From a bacterium (GTDB taxonomy: Bacteria > 4484-113 > JAFGCY01): DNA of 64,000 bases. The stretch spans positions 62,001 to 126,000 of the forward strand of contig JADZFO010000005.1 of assembly GCA_020849855.1 (NCBI GenBank). Reading direction: 5' to 3'. The notes under the pieces were generated by a model. It made no database searches. It was not told the DNA's origin and was given only the letters and a program-made list of their open reading frames with translations. The translations under genes were made by a program, and so were the position numbers. Of the stretch, positions 18,071 to 27,682 are shown in pieces (the stretch's first letter is position 1; each line of letters starts with the position of its first letter).

Positions 18071-20626
18071 ATGCCGCTGGTTCACCCACACACTTGCACA
18101 TGGCCGCAAGGCCGCTGCGCCCGCGCTTTGGTTGTGATGTCGGCCCTGCTGGCTCTGACATCCTGCGGCGGAGGCGGTAAGAGCGCGGAGCCTGGCGCTG
18201 AGGACGCCGGCTTCAAGCTGGCCGCGCTGGCGCAGTCTCAGCCGGGACTTGGCAGCGCGCAGTTTGGGCTGGAGGAGCCCAGGCAGAACGGCCAGGGTGC
18301 AGAGCTGGTCGTGATGGTCCGCTCGGCCCAGTCACTGCGCGCGGCCAGTCTGGAGCTGCGCTTTGACGCACAGCGTTATCGGCTGAAGGACGTTGCGTGG
18401 AATGCTGCACCTGCGGGCGCCGACAAGGCATTCAATCTGACCCTGGCCGACCCGCGCGACCCTGGCCGCATCGAACTGGGCTTTGTGCTGCAGGACGCGC
18501 TGGCGCAGCCAGGTTTCAACGGTGCTGGCGAGCTGTGCCGTCTGCGCTTTAGTAGCCTGTCCAACAGGGAGGCAAAGGCGGCAGTTAAGCCAGTAGCCGG
18601 CAGCCCGCCAGCGCTCAGCCGCGCGGCATCCACTCCGCCGCGCAATCCCGGCTCAGCCGCCAGCGTCGAGCTTGACGCCCCTGGTGAGACCCTGAGCTGG
18701 TATTACTCCCTGGCCGGCGACTATGACCAGAACGGCATCGTCGCGGTGCAGGACCTGAGCTCCGTCGGCATCCACTACGACCCGCAGCACAGCGGCGCCT
18801 ATGATCCGGCGAGCATTGAGGCGCAGGTCGACGGCAACCGCGACGGCCGCATCAGCGTGCAGGACCTGACGCCGATCGGCTCGAACTTCCAGACCCGCGC
18901 GACCGGCTACAACATCTATCGCTCCGCGCAGCAAAGCGACTACCCGGCGGCGCACGACGCGCCGGACATCCAGTCGCCGATAGCCAACGTCAACTTTCCC
19001 GGCGCCGACTCCGCCTCCGGCGCGCGTCTGCACTGGACGGTGCCGCTCGGACCGGTGGCCGCCGGCGATAACTTCTGGGTGCGCCTGTTGGACGACGGAG
19101 CTGTGGGCGACGCGAAGCTTGGCGCGCTAAGCCCCAGCCAGCCGGACGACTGGGATGTGGACGACGTGCCGCCGCCGCCCCAGGGCCTGCCGGCCTTCCC
19201 CGGCGCCGAGGGCTTTGGCGCCTATGCCTCCGGCGGCCGCGGCGGGCAGGTGATCTATGTCACCAGCCTGAACACCTCCGGCCCCGGCAGCCTGCAGGCC
19301 GCGCTGGATACGCCCGGCCCGAAGTACATCCTGTTCAAGGTCAGTGGCGTCATCGAAGGCGCGGTGACCATGACCCGCGGTGATGTCACGCTGGCCGGCC
19401 AGACATCCCCCGGCGGGATTATCGTGCGCGGCTTTATCTGCGACCCGGAGCCTTACGTTGAGGACGATGACACGGGCATCGAAAGCTGGCCGGAGAACTT
19501 CATCCTGCGGCACCTGCGCTCGCGCCCGGACTTCGAGGCCGGCTCTGGCAGCCCCAGCGATGACGGCCTGCGCCTGCACCATGCTGTCAACGGCATCATC
19601 GACCACTTCAGCATTGCCAACGCCGCCGACGAGGCGGTGCAGATCTCCTGGAGCCGCGATATCACGATCCAGGACTGCATCTTCGCCGAAACCCTTGGCG
19701 ACCATGCCTATCTTGGCGGGATGCTGATCAACTACAGCAACCCGACGGACGGCTGGCCGCTGACCCGCCTGAGCATCCACCACAACTGCTGGAACCGCAT
19801 CATGGGCCGCATGCCGGAGTTGTCGCGCGAAAGCCCGAATGCCGCCGGCTCCGTGATGGAGTTGGAGCTGTCAAACAACCTGCTCTGGGACCCCGGCATC
19901 AACATCCAGGTCGCGCCAAACCGCGGCCAGCTTGATGGGCAGCCGGTGTACTACGCGCTGAACTGGGTTGGCAACCGCGCCATCGGCCGGGCCAGCTTCC
20001 CTGAGCCGACGGCCCAGGCGCCGGGCTGGAGCTTTGGCCTGATGAGCGCGGACTTCCTGCAGCTCAGCCCGGAGGACAACAGCGTCTTCATCAGCGGCAA
20101 CATCAACGACAGCTTCCCGGGCTTCACCGATTACCAGCAGCTCTACTGCTGCAATGATTACGACCAGCAGGTGACAAACGACCCCGGCGGCCTGCCCTTC
20201 CCGAGCAACCTGATGCCCGGGCCCTTCGCCCGCGAGCAGCGGCATGACTTCCCGGCGATCAGCTACACGCCGGCGGCGCAGCTCGTGGACCATATCCATG
20301 CGCATGTCGGCGCCCGGCCGACGGACCCGATGGACCGCCGCCTGCTGCAGGCGCTCAGCGACAGCGTGATCGACCCGGCGCGGCGGGATGTGAAACACCC
20401 CGCCAACGACACCTTCAGCTTTGACTGGCTGCCCGGCGCCCCGCCTGAGGCGCCGCTGGACAGCGACAGCGACGGCATGCCGGACCAGTGGGAGCAGGAC
20501 AACGGTCTCAATCCCTCGGTGCAGGACCACAACGGTCTGGGTCTGTCACTTCAGTTCAGCGGCGTCGAGGGCTATACCAACCTGGAATGCTATCTCAACG
20601 AGCTGGCCGACCTGCTAGAGCACTGA
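18071..20626 (+). CDS. Lipoprotein: cohesin-like + dockerin-like + pectate-lyase-like beta-helix
   Basis: A lipobox (LLALTSCGG, Cys about residue 32) anchors the protein. Residues about 60-175 form a cohesin-like beta-sandwich (ELVVMVRSAQSLRAASLELRF). Residues about 213-275 are a dockerin-like pair of Ca-binding loops: GDYDQNGIVAVQDLSSVGIHY and DGNRDGRISVQDLTPIG. From about residue 375 a right-handed beta-helix begins with FPGAEGFGAYASGGRGGQ, as in pectate lyases that cleave pectin by elimination. The C-terminus DSDSDGMPDQWEQDNGLNP is a Ca-binding segment common at the end of such lyases. The ATG at 18071 has GAGGAG 8 nt upstream; TATGCT at 18049-18054 would give a short leader. It is convergent, by 1 bp, with another dockerin lipoprotein. 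Confidence 0.85.
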   Translation: MPLVHPHTCTWPQGRCARALVVMSALLALTSCGGGGKSAEPGAEDAGFKLAALAQSQPGLGSAQFGLEEPRQNGQGAELVVMVRSAQSLRAASLELRFDAQRYRLKDVAWNAAPAGADKAFNLTLADPRDPGRIELGFVLQDALAQPGFNGAGELCRLRFSSLSNREAKAAVKPVAGSPPALSRAASTPPRNPGSAASVELDAPGETLSWYYSLAGDYDQNGIVAVQDLSSVGIHYDPQHSGAYDPASIEAQVDGNRDGRISVQDLTPIGSNFQTRATGYNIYRSAQQSDYPAAHDAPDIQSPIANVNFPGADSASGARLHWTVPLGPVAAGDNFWVRLLDDGAVGDAKLGALSPSQPDDWDVDDVPPPPQGLPAFPGAEGFGAYASGGRGGQVIYVTSLNTSGPGSLQAALDTPGPKYILFKVSGVIEGAVTMTRGDVTLAGQTSPGGIIVRGFICDPEPYVEDDDTGIESWPENFILRHLRSRPDFEAGSGSPSDDGLRLHHAVNGIIDHFSIANAADEAVQISWSRDITIQDCIFAETLGDHAYLGGMLINYSNPTDGWPLTRLSIHHNCWNRIMGRMPELSRESPNAAGSVMELELSNNLLWDPGINIQVAPNRGQLDGQPVYYALNWVGNRAIGRASFPEPTAQAPGWSFGLMSADFLQLSPEDNSVFISGNINDSFPGFTDYQQLYCCNDYDQQVTNDPGGLPFPSNLMPGPFAREQRHDFPAISYTPAAQLVDHIHAHVGARPTDPMDRRLLQALSDSVIDPARRDVKHPANDTFSFDWLPGAPPEAPLDSDSDGMPDQWEQDNGLNPSVQDHNGLGLSLQFSGVEGYTNLECYLNELADLLEH

Positions 20627-20627
20627 T

Positions 20628-23216
20628 CTACTGAAGCGGGGTAAAGGCGCCGATCATGGCCCAGTCCGGCCCGCCTTCGCCGGGAGAGTCATTGCCCGGG
20701 TTGGACTCGCTGATGAAACCCTCAAAGGTCTGCACCCGCCGGGTCGCTGTACCTTCCATCAGCTGCACCGTGGCCGTGTACTTCAGCGGGAAGCTGCCGT
20801 CGTAGTAATGCAGCCAGACCTCATAGGGTTCGCCGTAATCCACCTGGTCGGTGTATTCAAGAGTGACATGCTCGGGGCCGTAGCCGTCTGTGTCGTCCAG
20901 GTCCAGCTCCATCCCGCTGACATCGTTCAGCTTGTCGCTGTGCCAGGTCCACCAGCCGCTGGGATCCTTCACATAGAGGTCCAGGTCCGTGTTGGCAGTA
21001 TCCCAGGTCAGGGTCACCAGCAGGGCCGCGCCGCTGACGTCTGTCTGCAGCTCGAACTTGCCGGGGTCCTCATACCAGGCCACCACAAAACCCTTGTCAG
21101 GCTTGCGCCAGTAGGGCACGAACTCCAGGTAGTTCGGGCCCCCATAAAGCGGCGCCTTGAAGCTGAAGTTACCCAGCAGGTCAGGTGTGACCACGATCGG
21201 GATTTCATTAACCAGCACCTTGACGCGTTCGATCAGAACATCGCCACTGCTCACCGTGCCGCTGATGGTCGGGTTGCGCTCGCTGATCTGCGCCCCGCTG
21301 CTGTGCGAGGTGATGCTGATCTGCGCATTGTTGCTGCCGCCGAAATCTGCCTCCGCATCCTGCAGGATCGCGCCGAAGGGTTCGCGGGTGTACAGGCTGC
21401 CGTCACCCTGGTAGCGGATCTCCTCATACACATCGTCATACAGGGCGAAGTCGTAGTCCCCCGGCTCCCCCGCCAACAGGAAGCCCCGCGTGTTGTCCCC
21501 GGGGTAGTTGGGGTCATAGACCCAGACCACGCCATTTTGCACCTTGTAGGCCGAAATGCTGTGCACGGGCGGGTCGGTATCTGAGCTGGTGAAATTGCTG
21601 TAGATGTACAGGACCACCGATGAACCGGTGTTGGCGATGGCATTGCGGATCAGCGCATACTGCTGGTAGTCGCCCAGTGTGAAGCTGCCGGCAAAGGAGC
21701 CCGAGTTCCTGGCCCAGACATTAGTCAGCGCGGCATAGGCGCGGGTGGTGATGATCTGCCCGCTGGTGCGGCTGCCGATTGTCAGGTTGAAGGTCGGGTA
21801 CAGGAAGGGTCCCGCGCCCGTGATCTGCCGCCGGTACCACTGCGCGAAGGCAGTGAAGCCCAGGCACTCGCCCTCCGCGAAGTAGTCTGATCCATTGTTG
21901 ACATGCTTGAAGCCGTCGCGGCTAGGACGGAAGTTGGCGTCTGCGATCCCGCTGGCGTCCTGCTCACTGAGGTTCTCGAGTATCCATGTGTAGAGCGAGG
22001 CGTGCCAGGTGCTGAAACTGAAGGTCCCCGCCGCAGGGTCCAGCGCGGTGAGATCGCAAAGCTGCAGCGCGCCGCCTTCGTCAATGTAATAAGGGATTGG
22101 CAGCACATCCCCACCGGGGTAGGGCGCGGTGATGGTCACCGGCTCCAGGAACTGGTCTTCGCCGTCCGTGCTGAGTTCAATCAGTGTCCCGCCCCACTGG
22201 CCGAGCCGGGGTTCCACCACGCCGGAGTTGGTGCCCAGGCTGATTGTCGCGCTGCCGCTCAGCGCTCCGGGCGGGAAGCTCACGCTGACACCTTCCAGCG
22301 CCCCGCCAGCGCTTCCGCTGAGACTTCCCCCGGACGGCGGGATGCTGCTGCTGGTATCGCTGCTGCTGCTGCCCGGTTGCACACTGGCCGCCGGAGCCGG
22401 CTCGCCGCTGCCCGGGCCGGGGTCGCCGACGCTGCCTGCGTGGTTTTCACCGCGCTGGTCAAGCCCGGCGAAGTCATAAGCCGCTACAGTCAGCGTGTCA
22501 AAGCTCAGCCCGGTAATGTCGTACTGGAAGCGCCTGGGAAAGCCCTGCGACGCGCTCTCCAGCGGCAGCCCGGCGACGAAGTTCCAGCTGACGCCGAGGT
22601 CGCTGCTGGAATAGATGTTGTAGCCGGCACATTCGGCCAGGTAATTGATGCCGATAACTGACAGGTCGAAGATGTCGACGCGGCCGCTCTTGTCGCCGTC
22701 CGCCGCGCTTGCCGCGCTGGCCCAGTCCGGAGAAGAGTCCTGCTTCAGGTAGTGAATGCCGATGGGCGCGAGGTCGTTGACCGTGACCCGCCCGTCCTGG
22801 TTATAGTCCCCGCTGTTGCTGTAGCTCCAGCGCAGGTAGCTGCGCCCGCTTTCGTCCTCCATGCGCAGGTCGCTCAGCGGGCTGGTCACCTGGCTTGGCG
22901 GCGCTGAAGGCAGTCGCCCCGCAGCCCGTTCGCGCAGCAGCCGCGCCAGTTCCGCCGTCAGTTTCTTCATCAGGGCCGGGTCAACGCCTTTAGGCGCGGC
23001 TGGTGGCTGCAGTTCTGCGGCCAGGGCCTCAAGCTGCCGGCCGCTCAGCGCTGGAGCCGCCGGGCCGCTGCTGTTCAGTTGCCCTCTGCCCCGGGCCTCT
23101 TCCTGCCGCCAAGCCGCATCGGGCCGGCAGGCACAGCAAATCAGCAGAAGCATGCTCAGGCAGAGCAGGCCGCTGCGGCGGTCCTTTGGCGCAGGCTGCG
23201 CTGGTTTCGGCGGCAT
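20628..23216 (-). CDS. Lipoprotein: dockerin-like + ZU5-like + papain-like peptidase + DUF2135
   Basis: A signal peptide with lipobox (MLLLICCAC) is followed by a proline-rich stretch and a dockerin-like pair (GDYNQDGRVTVNDLAPIGIHY; DGDKSGRVDIFDLSVIGINY, residues about 134-200). Then comes a ZU5-like sandwich (VSVSFPPGALSGSATISL). A papain-like core follows, with Cys in GECLGFTAFAQWY (about 450), His in VHSISAYKVQNG (about 550) and an Asp/Asn in VYDPNYPGD (about 567). Near the C-terminus, DTDLDLYVKDPSG...GYGPEHV matches DUF2135 (YfaP-like). The ATG at 23216 has an AGGAG Shine-Dalgarno; a longer frame reaches 23279. The Cys-His-Asn arrangement suggests cysteine peptidase activity at the cell surface (inference). 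Confidence 0.8.
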   Translation of the reverse strand: MPPKPAQPAPKDRRSGLLCLSMLLLICCACRPDAAWRQEEARGRGQLNSSGPAAPALSGRQLEALAAELQPPAAPKGVDPALMKKLTAELARLLRERAAGRLPSAPPSQVTSPLSDLRMEDESGRSYLRWSYSNSGDYNQDGRVTVNDLAPIGIHYLKQDSSPDWASAASAADGDKSGRVDIFDLSVIGINYLAECAGYNIYSSSDLGVSWNFVAGLPLESASQGFPRRFQYDITGLSFDTLTVAAYDFAGLDQRGENHAGSVGDPGPGSGEPAPAASVQPGSSSSDTSSSIPPSGGSLSGSAGGALEGVSVSFPPGALSGSATISLGTNSGVVEPRLGQWGGTLIELSTDGEDQFLEPVTITAPYPGGDVLPIPYYIDEGGALQLCDLTALDPAAGTFSFSTWHASLYTWILENLSEQDASGIADANFRPSRDGFKHVNNGSDYFAEGECLGFTAFAQWYRRQITGAGPFLYPTFNLTIGSRTSGQIITTRAYAALTNVWARNSGSFAGSFTLGDYQQYALIRNAIANTGSSVVLYIYSNFTSSDTDPPVHSISAYKVQNGVVWVYDPNYPGDNTRGFLLAGEPGDYDFALYDDVYEEIRYQGDGSLYTREPFGAILQDAEADFGGSNNAQISITSHSSGAQISERNPTISGTVSSGDVLIERVKVLVNEIPIVVTPDLLGNFSFKAPLYGGPNYLEFVPYWRKPDKGFVVAWYEDPGKFELQTDVSGAALLVTLTWDTANTDLDLYVKDPSGWWTWHSDKLNDVSGMELDLDDTDGYGPEHVTLEYTDQVDYGEPYEVWLHYYDGSFPLKYTATVQLMEGTATRRVQTFEGFISESNPGNDSPGEGGPDWAMIGAFTPLQ

Positions 23217-23262
23217 AGACAGCTCCTGATGGAAGCAGTGCAGCGGCCGCATTGCTTCCGGG

Positions 23263-24708
23263 CTAGTAGCCCGGCTCATTCAGGCCGGGGCCCCGAGGCA
23301 GCCAGTCCGGGGGACGCTGCATGGTCGCATAGTCAAAGTCCAGCAGCTGAAGCTGCAGCGCTGCCAGATTCTCGCGGCGATAGACGGCCTCGGCGCTGAA
23401 GCGCGCAAATGCCTGCTCAAAGTGCCGCGCCGGTATCAGATGGCCCTGTTTCCAGTCCAACCAGGCCCCCAGCCGCTGGCCCGGAGTTTCGAAAAGGCTG
23501 GTCCAGCTTTTGCTGTCATTGCTTGAAACGCCGTCGTATTTGCGGCTGGTCAGGAAGTCTGACAGACGCAATCCAGGGTATCTGTACTCCTGCGAGCCGC
23601 TGAAACTGCCTAAGCTGCCTCGGGCCCTATCAAGAAGCTCGTCCACCGCCAGCAGACCCATGACCTGATCATGGCTAAGCCCCTCGCTCAGCTCGTTCAG
23701 GTAATAGTCGTTTATCAGCCCTGCAATGCTGCGCCCGACCAGTGCGCTGATGTCGTCACTCTGCGGGTCTGTGCCCATGCGGCAAGCGGCGCGGAACCAC
23801 TGCGTCGCCAGCTCGCTGTCGCCGCCAAGCCCGGCAAAGAGCAGACTCTCCTTGGCGCACTCCTTGATCTTGATGTAGTTGGGCAGCGCGCGGCGCTGCT
23901 CCAGTTCGATCACCGCGCCGCTCAGCGCGGCCGATCCCGCCGGGCCGCCCTGCCAGGCCAGCTCATAAACCTTGCTGGCCGGGAAGCAGCGCAGGCTGCC
24001 AACGTCCGGCGCCGCGTTGCCGGACTTGAGGTCGGCAAGGGCCGCGCTGTCATCGCCCAGCTCCATGTGTTTGCGGGCGCGGAAGTAGTAGGGCCAGGCG
24101 CGCTCGGTGCCGCCGGCCACCACCTGGTCCAGCAGTTTCAGCTCAGCCTGGTCATACTGCTCAAGCATCGCCGCGAGTTCAAAGTTGTCCTTCTCGCGGG
24201 CATAACGGGCGTCATTCTGCTCGCGCTGCATCCGCACAAACTCGGCCTGCCACCAGAACCATTGCAGGTCGCTGTCAACCGCATTACGGTGCCGCGCCTC
24301 GACCATAACCCCGCGGGCGGCCTCATTGCTGTTCCACTGGCGAGTGGCCCGCGGGTCGTTGACCGCGCACCAGTAGCGCAGCTCCCAGTAGCGCGGGTCG
24401 GCGCCGAACTCGCCTTCCCATGAGGCCAGCAGGTTATCCGGCAGCACCGCCGGGGCCAGCCCGTGGAAGAGCTTCCAGGCGCCGCGGTCGCGAACTGTAC
24501 GGGCGTACTTGTCGAAGAGGGCATCGCCTGTTGGCGCCAGCTGGGAACAGCGCGCGAAGTCGTAGCTGTAGGCCAGCAGTGTCAGCAGGCCCAGGCAAAG
24601 AAGGCTGATGCGCAGTGCGCGGCTCTCGCGCATGCGTCGCCACAGCCTTCCGGCGCGCCGGGCCAAGGCGCCTGCGCTGCGTTTAAGTAAATCCCCTGTT
24701 GCCGCCAT
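23263..24708 (-). CDS. Membrane-anchored DxLFD-family paralog 2
   Basis: The function is unknown. A basic N-terminus (LARRAGRLWRRMRESRALR) precedes one membrane helix (ISLLCLGLLTLLAYS). Directly after it come the family blocks: TGDALFDKYARTVRD, EGEFGADPRYWELRYW, a TPR-like pair (WPYYFRARKHMELGDDSAAL ending in LKSGN), then the block ending in ACRMGTDP. The gene starts with ATG at 24708 behind GGAGG, downstream of TACACT, so unlike most first genes it has a leader. It lies between the membrane protein gene and the dockerin lipoprotein gene on the same strand. Confidence 0.75.
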   Translation of the reverse strand: MAATGDLLKRSAGALARRAGRLWRRMRESRALRISLLCLGLLTLLAYSYDFARCSQLAPTGDALFDKYARTVRDRGAWKLFHGLAPAVLPDNLLASWEGEFGADPRYWELRYWCAVNDPRATRQWNSNEAARGVMVEARHRNAVDSDLQWFWWQAEFVRMQREQNDARYAREKDNFELAAMLEQYDQAELKLLDQVVAGGTERAWPYYFRARKHMELGDDSAALADLKSGNAAPDVGSLRCFPASKVYELAWQGGPAGSAALSGAVIELEQRRALPNYIKIKECAKESLLFAGLGGDSELATQWFRAACRMGTDPQSDDISALVGRSIAGLINDYYLNELSEGLSHDQVMGLLAVDELLDRARGSLGSFSGSQEYRYPGLRLSDFLTSRKYDGVSSNDSKSWTSLFETPGQRLGAWLDWKQGHLIPARHFEQAFARFSAEAVYRRENLAALQLQLLDFDYATMQRPPDWLPRGPGLNEPGY

Positions 24709-24784
24709 CTTCTTGTCCTCCGGGCCAGTGATGAGAGTGTAACAAAAAGACAGCTGCGGGGCCACGGTACTTCGCTAAGCAGAC

Positions 24785-26056
24785 CTAATCTGCTTCATGC
24801 CGCCGGGTGGCCACTGCCAGGCGCGCCAGGTGCAGCAGGACCGCGCCCAGCACGAGCTGCAGCAGCACAAGCTGGAAGAACCAGTTCCCGGGCGAGACAA
24901 AGTCGTAGCTGCTGCCAATGTCGATGCCGGTTTCCGGCGGCACGCCGATGCAGCAGATCGAAGGAATGGCCAGGGGGTTAAGCGGCGCCAGAGCGGACCA
25001 GGAGTAAAGGTACATCCAGCCCAGCATGGCGTACCACTCTGGCGGGTTGCCCTCCAGCCAAAGGGCCGCCATCACCAGCAGGTAGAGCATGCCCGAGACC
25101 ATGATCAGCAGGGGCCAGGCCGCCGCCATCGCCGAGCGCCACCAGGGCCGCTCGCCAGCCAGGCCGACATTGGCAACCAGCAGCGAGCCGGCCAGCAGCG
25201 GCGCCAGCAGACCAAGCAGGATCACCAGCACCAGCGGGATGCCGCTCATCCCGCCGCTGCCGCCGCCGGTGGATAGGATGCCAAAGCCGATCAGAAGCCA
25301 GGTCCCCTGGTTCATCGCGATCAGCAGGGTAGAGGACAGGGCCAGGGCATCAGGGCGCAGGCTGCGGCCCAGGCAGACCGAGATCAGGGCGATGAGCAGC
25401 CCGGCCAGGCAGCCCGAGAGGAAGAAACTGGCCATGGTCACCGGGCCAAGGATAAAGGTCTGCCAGACCTCCGGGGAGTCCAGGTCGCGCAGGCCGCTGC
25501 TTTGGATCACGATCAGGATCAGCCAGTAGAGCAGCGACCCGACGGCGATGCGCACAGCGAAGCGTGGCATCACCATGCGCAGCAGGGCCAGCAGGATGTC
25601 GCGGTCGCTGAGCTGCGTCAGGGCCAGCATGTCGTCAAGCTGCAAGGCCACCGAACGTTTCCCCGGCAGGGCCAGCAGGCGCATGCAGTCGCCAATCAGT
25701 CGGAAGAGCGCCTCGAAGGCCCAAAGCAGGTACAGCACGACCACCGAGGTGGCGCACAGTCCCAGCCAGACGTCCAGGGTGACCGCCGACCAGCCGCCAT
25801 AGGCCCCCACCTGGTCCAGGTAGACCAGCACGATGGTGCCGATAGCCAGTCCGCCCAGCACCAGCCCCAGCAGCAGCTTCTGCCACAGGGGCGTGCGGGC
25901 TGCGGCGCGGCGGCCGGTCTGGCCCAGGTAGAGGTACAGCGGGTTCTCCGGCAGCCACTCCCAGGCGCGCAGCCAGGCCTGCAGCTCTTCCCGCGCGCGC
26001 GCAAGCAGGCCCGGCTGGGCCGGCGGGGCTGTGGCTGGCTTGAGCATCGAGTCCAT
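24785..26056 (-). CDS. Polytopic membrane protein of unknown function
   Basis: About 90 cytoplasmic-type residues (RAREELQAWLRAWEWLPENP) are followed by six to eight hydrophobic segments, for example LLLGLVLGGLAIGTIVLVYL, LLYWLILIVIQSS and LVLVILLGLLAPLLAGSLL. The general plan, with hydrophobic helices after a 'W-L-PENP' N-terminus, recalls Yip1-type proteins, but the match is weak and no function is assigned. The start ATG at 26056 is set by a -10 box 8 nt upstream. Confidence 0.65.
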   Translation of the reverse strand: MDSMLKPATAPPAQPGLLARAREELQAWLRAWEWLPENPLYLYLGQTGRRAAARTPLWQKLLLGLVLGGLAIGTIVLVYLDQVGAYGGWSAVTLDVWLGLCATSVVVLYLLWAFEALFRLIGDCMRLLALPGKRSVALQLDDMLALTQLSDRDILLALLRMVMPRFAVRIAVGSLLYWLILIVIQSSGLRDLDSPEVWQTFILGPVTMASFFLSGCLAGLLIALISVCLGRSLRPDALALSSTLLIAMNQGTWLLIGFGILSTGGGSGGMSGIPLVLVILLGLLAPLLAGSLLVANVGLAGERPWWRSAMAAAWPLLIMVSGMLYLLVMAALWLEGNPPEWYAMLGWMYLYSWSALAPLNPLAIPSICCIGVPPETGIDIGSSYDFVSPGNWFFQLVLLQLVLGAVLLHLARLAVATRRHEAD

Positions 26057-26064
26057 CCGGGGGA

Positions 26065-26070
26065 AGTATA
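26065..26070 (-). promoter_or_regulatory. -10 box TATACT, leaderless promoter
   Basis: Eight nt separate the box from the ATG at 26056 on the minus strand. Confidence 0.55.
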
Positions 26071-26140
26071 GCGAGGGCGATTGCGCCGCGCGGCAGCAGC
26101 CCCTGCACCGAACCTGGGTTCAGCATCGGTCTATAGCACT

Positions 26141-26157
26141 GCCGGGCTTAGCCCGGC
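26141..26157. repeat. Perfect GCCGGGC hairpin downstream of tnaA
   Basis: GCCGGGC-TTA-GCCCGGC forms a 7-bp stem with no T-run. It sits 41 bases after the tryptophanase stop codon, next to a smaller TTCGC-CTC-GCGAA hairpin. It may help end tnaA transcription. Confidence 0.4.
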
Positions 26158-26197
26158 ATTAGCTGCCGCCGGTCGCATTCGCGAGGCGAACTAACCG

Positions 26198-27592
26198 TCA
26201 GACCCAGGCGAAGCTGGACGAGAAGTGCCGCAGCACCGGCGTCTCCTGCTCAAAACGCACGCCGCGGATGCTGCCGGCGTCCTGCTTCAGCTCAATCAGG
26301 CGCTCGCCGACGAACTCCAGATGCGTATAGGAATAGGTCCGCCGCGGTAGCGCCAGGCGCACCAGGTCGAGGCCCTCATAGCGGTTCTCGCCGCTTTGCG
26401 GGTCCCGGCCGCGCAGGATGCTGCCGATCTCCACACTGCGGATGCCGCCGGCCAGGTAGAGCGCCAGTGACAGGGCCTGGGCCGGGAAGTGCTCGACGGG
26501 CAGGTGCGGGCAGAAGTGGCGGCCATCCACATACACCGCGTGCCCGCCGGGGGGCCAGGTGGTGCGGATGCCGGCCTCGCGCAGCATGGTGGCCAGATAG
26601 GCCACCTGCCCGGTGCGGTGGGCCAGGTAGGAAGGCTCCGTCGCCTCCAGCAGGCCCACAGCCAGGGCTTCAAGGTCGCGCCCAGCCATGCCGCCGTAGG
26701 TAGAGAAGCCGTCGAAGAGGATCTCGTACATGCGCAGGGCGTCATAGTGCTCACGGCGGCGCACGGCGATGAAGCCGCCAATGTTGACCAGGCCGTCCTT
26801 CTTCGCGCTCATCCACATGCCGTCGGCGCAGTCGCAGACCTGCCGCAGGATCTCGCGGATGCTCATGTGTGTGCAGGCCGGGTCGCGCTGCTGGATGAAC
26901 CAGGCGTTCTCGATGATCCGCGCGCTGTCCAGGAAAAGCGGCTTGCCGTAAAGCTCGCAGACTTCCTTGACTTCACGCACATTGCGCAGGCTCACCGGCT
27001 GGCCGCCGCCTGAGTTGCAGGTCAGGGTCAGCAGGACCAGCGGCACCTTGTCGCCTTCCTTGGACAACAGGTCGGCCAGGCGGCTGATATCCATGTTGCC
27101 CTTGAAGGGCTGCTCGCTGTCCCAGTCATAGATGTCCTGTACCACCAGGTTCAGGTCCACGGCCTTCTGGTACTGCACGTGCGCGGCGGTCGTGTCGAAG
27201 TGCAGGTTGTTGGGCACCAGGTCGCCAGGCTTCAGGAAATGGGTCATCAGCACCAGCTCGGCGCTCCGGCCCTGGTGCGTCGGCAGGACCAGCGGGAAGC
27301 CGAAGAGCTCATGCACCGCGCCCTGGAAGCGCTCAAAAGAGGCGGAGCCGGCATAGGCCTCATCGCCCTGCATCAGCGCCGCCCACTGGTACTGGCTCAT
27401 GGCGCCGGTGCCGGAATCGGTCAGCAGGTCGATGAAGATGTCGCTGGAGCGCAGGTTGAAAAGGTTCAGGCCCGCGGCATTCAGCGCGGCCTCGCGCTCA
27501 TCCCGGCCGATCTGGTGGATGGGGACAACGCTCTTGATGTAATAGGGCTCGGGCAGCTTGTGCTGAACGGCGCGGGCCAGGTGCGGTTTCAT
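26198..27592 (-). CDS. tnaA: Tryptophanase (beta-eliminating lyase)
   Basis: A PLP enzyme that splits tryptophan to indole, pyruvate and ammonia. At 464 residues it has the family's normal size, with LTDSGTGAMSQYQWAALMQGDEAYAG split over the N-terminal region, the PLP lysine in MSAKKDGLVNIGGF (about residue 263) and GGMAGRDLEALAVG. Tyrosine phenol-lyase is the close alternative: the lysine region resembles it, but the substrate-specific site reads SVEIGSIL, as in tryptophanases, and not the Met-Glu-Arg of phenol-lyases. The ATG follows GGAGG with 6-nt spacing. No tnaC-like leader or tnaB permease is seen. Confidence 0.87.
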   Translation of the reverse strand: MKPHLARAVQHKLPEPYYIKSVVPIHQIGRDEREAALNAAGLNLFNLRSSDIFIDLLTDSGTGAMSQYQWAALMQGDEAYAGSASFERFQGAVHELFGFPLVLPTHQGRSAELVLMTHFLKPGDLVPNNLHFDTTAAHVQYQKAVDLNLVVQDIYDWDSEQPFKGNMDISRLADLLSKEGDKVPLVLLTLTCNSGGGQPVSLRNVREVKEVCELYGKPLFLDSARIIENAWFIQQRDPACTHMSIREILRQVCDCADGMWMSAKKDGLVNIGGFIAVRRREHYDALRMYEILFDGFSTYGGMAGRDLEALAVGLLEATEPSYLAHRTGQVAYLATMLREAGIRTTWPPGGHAVYVDGRHFCPHLPVEHFPAQALSLALYLAGGIRSVEIGSILRGRDPQSGENRYEGLDLVRLALPRRTYSYTHLEFVGERLIELKQDAGSIRGVRFEQETPVLRHFSSSFAWV

Positions 27593-27682
27593 GGCAGGCC
27601 TCCATGCTCAATATCGGCTATTTAGTATCGCACTTGTTCTGAATCTGTCTCAGTGCTGACAACCAGTTATTGTCCATAAGTC

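Noticed and set aside
26198-27592. Tyrosine phenol-lyase
   Set aside because: The substrate-determining segment is SVEIGSIL as in tryptophanases, not the Met-Glu-Arg type, although the lysine region resembles phenol-lyase.
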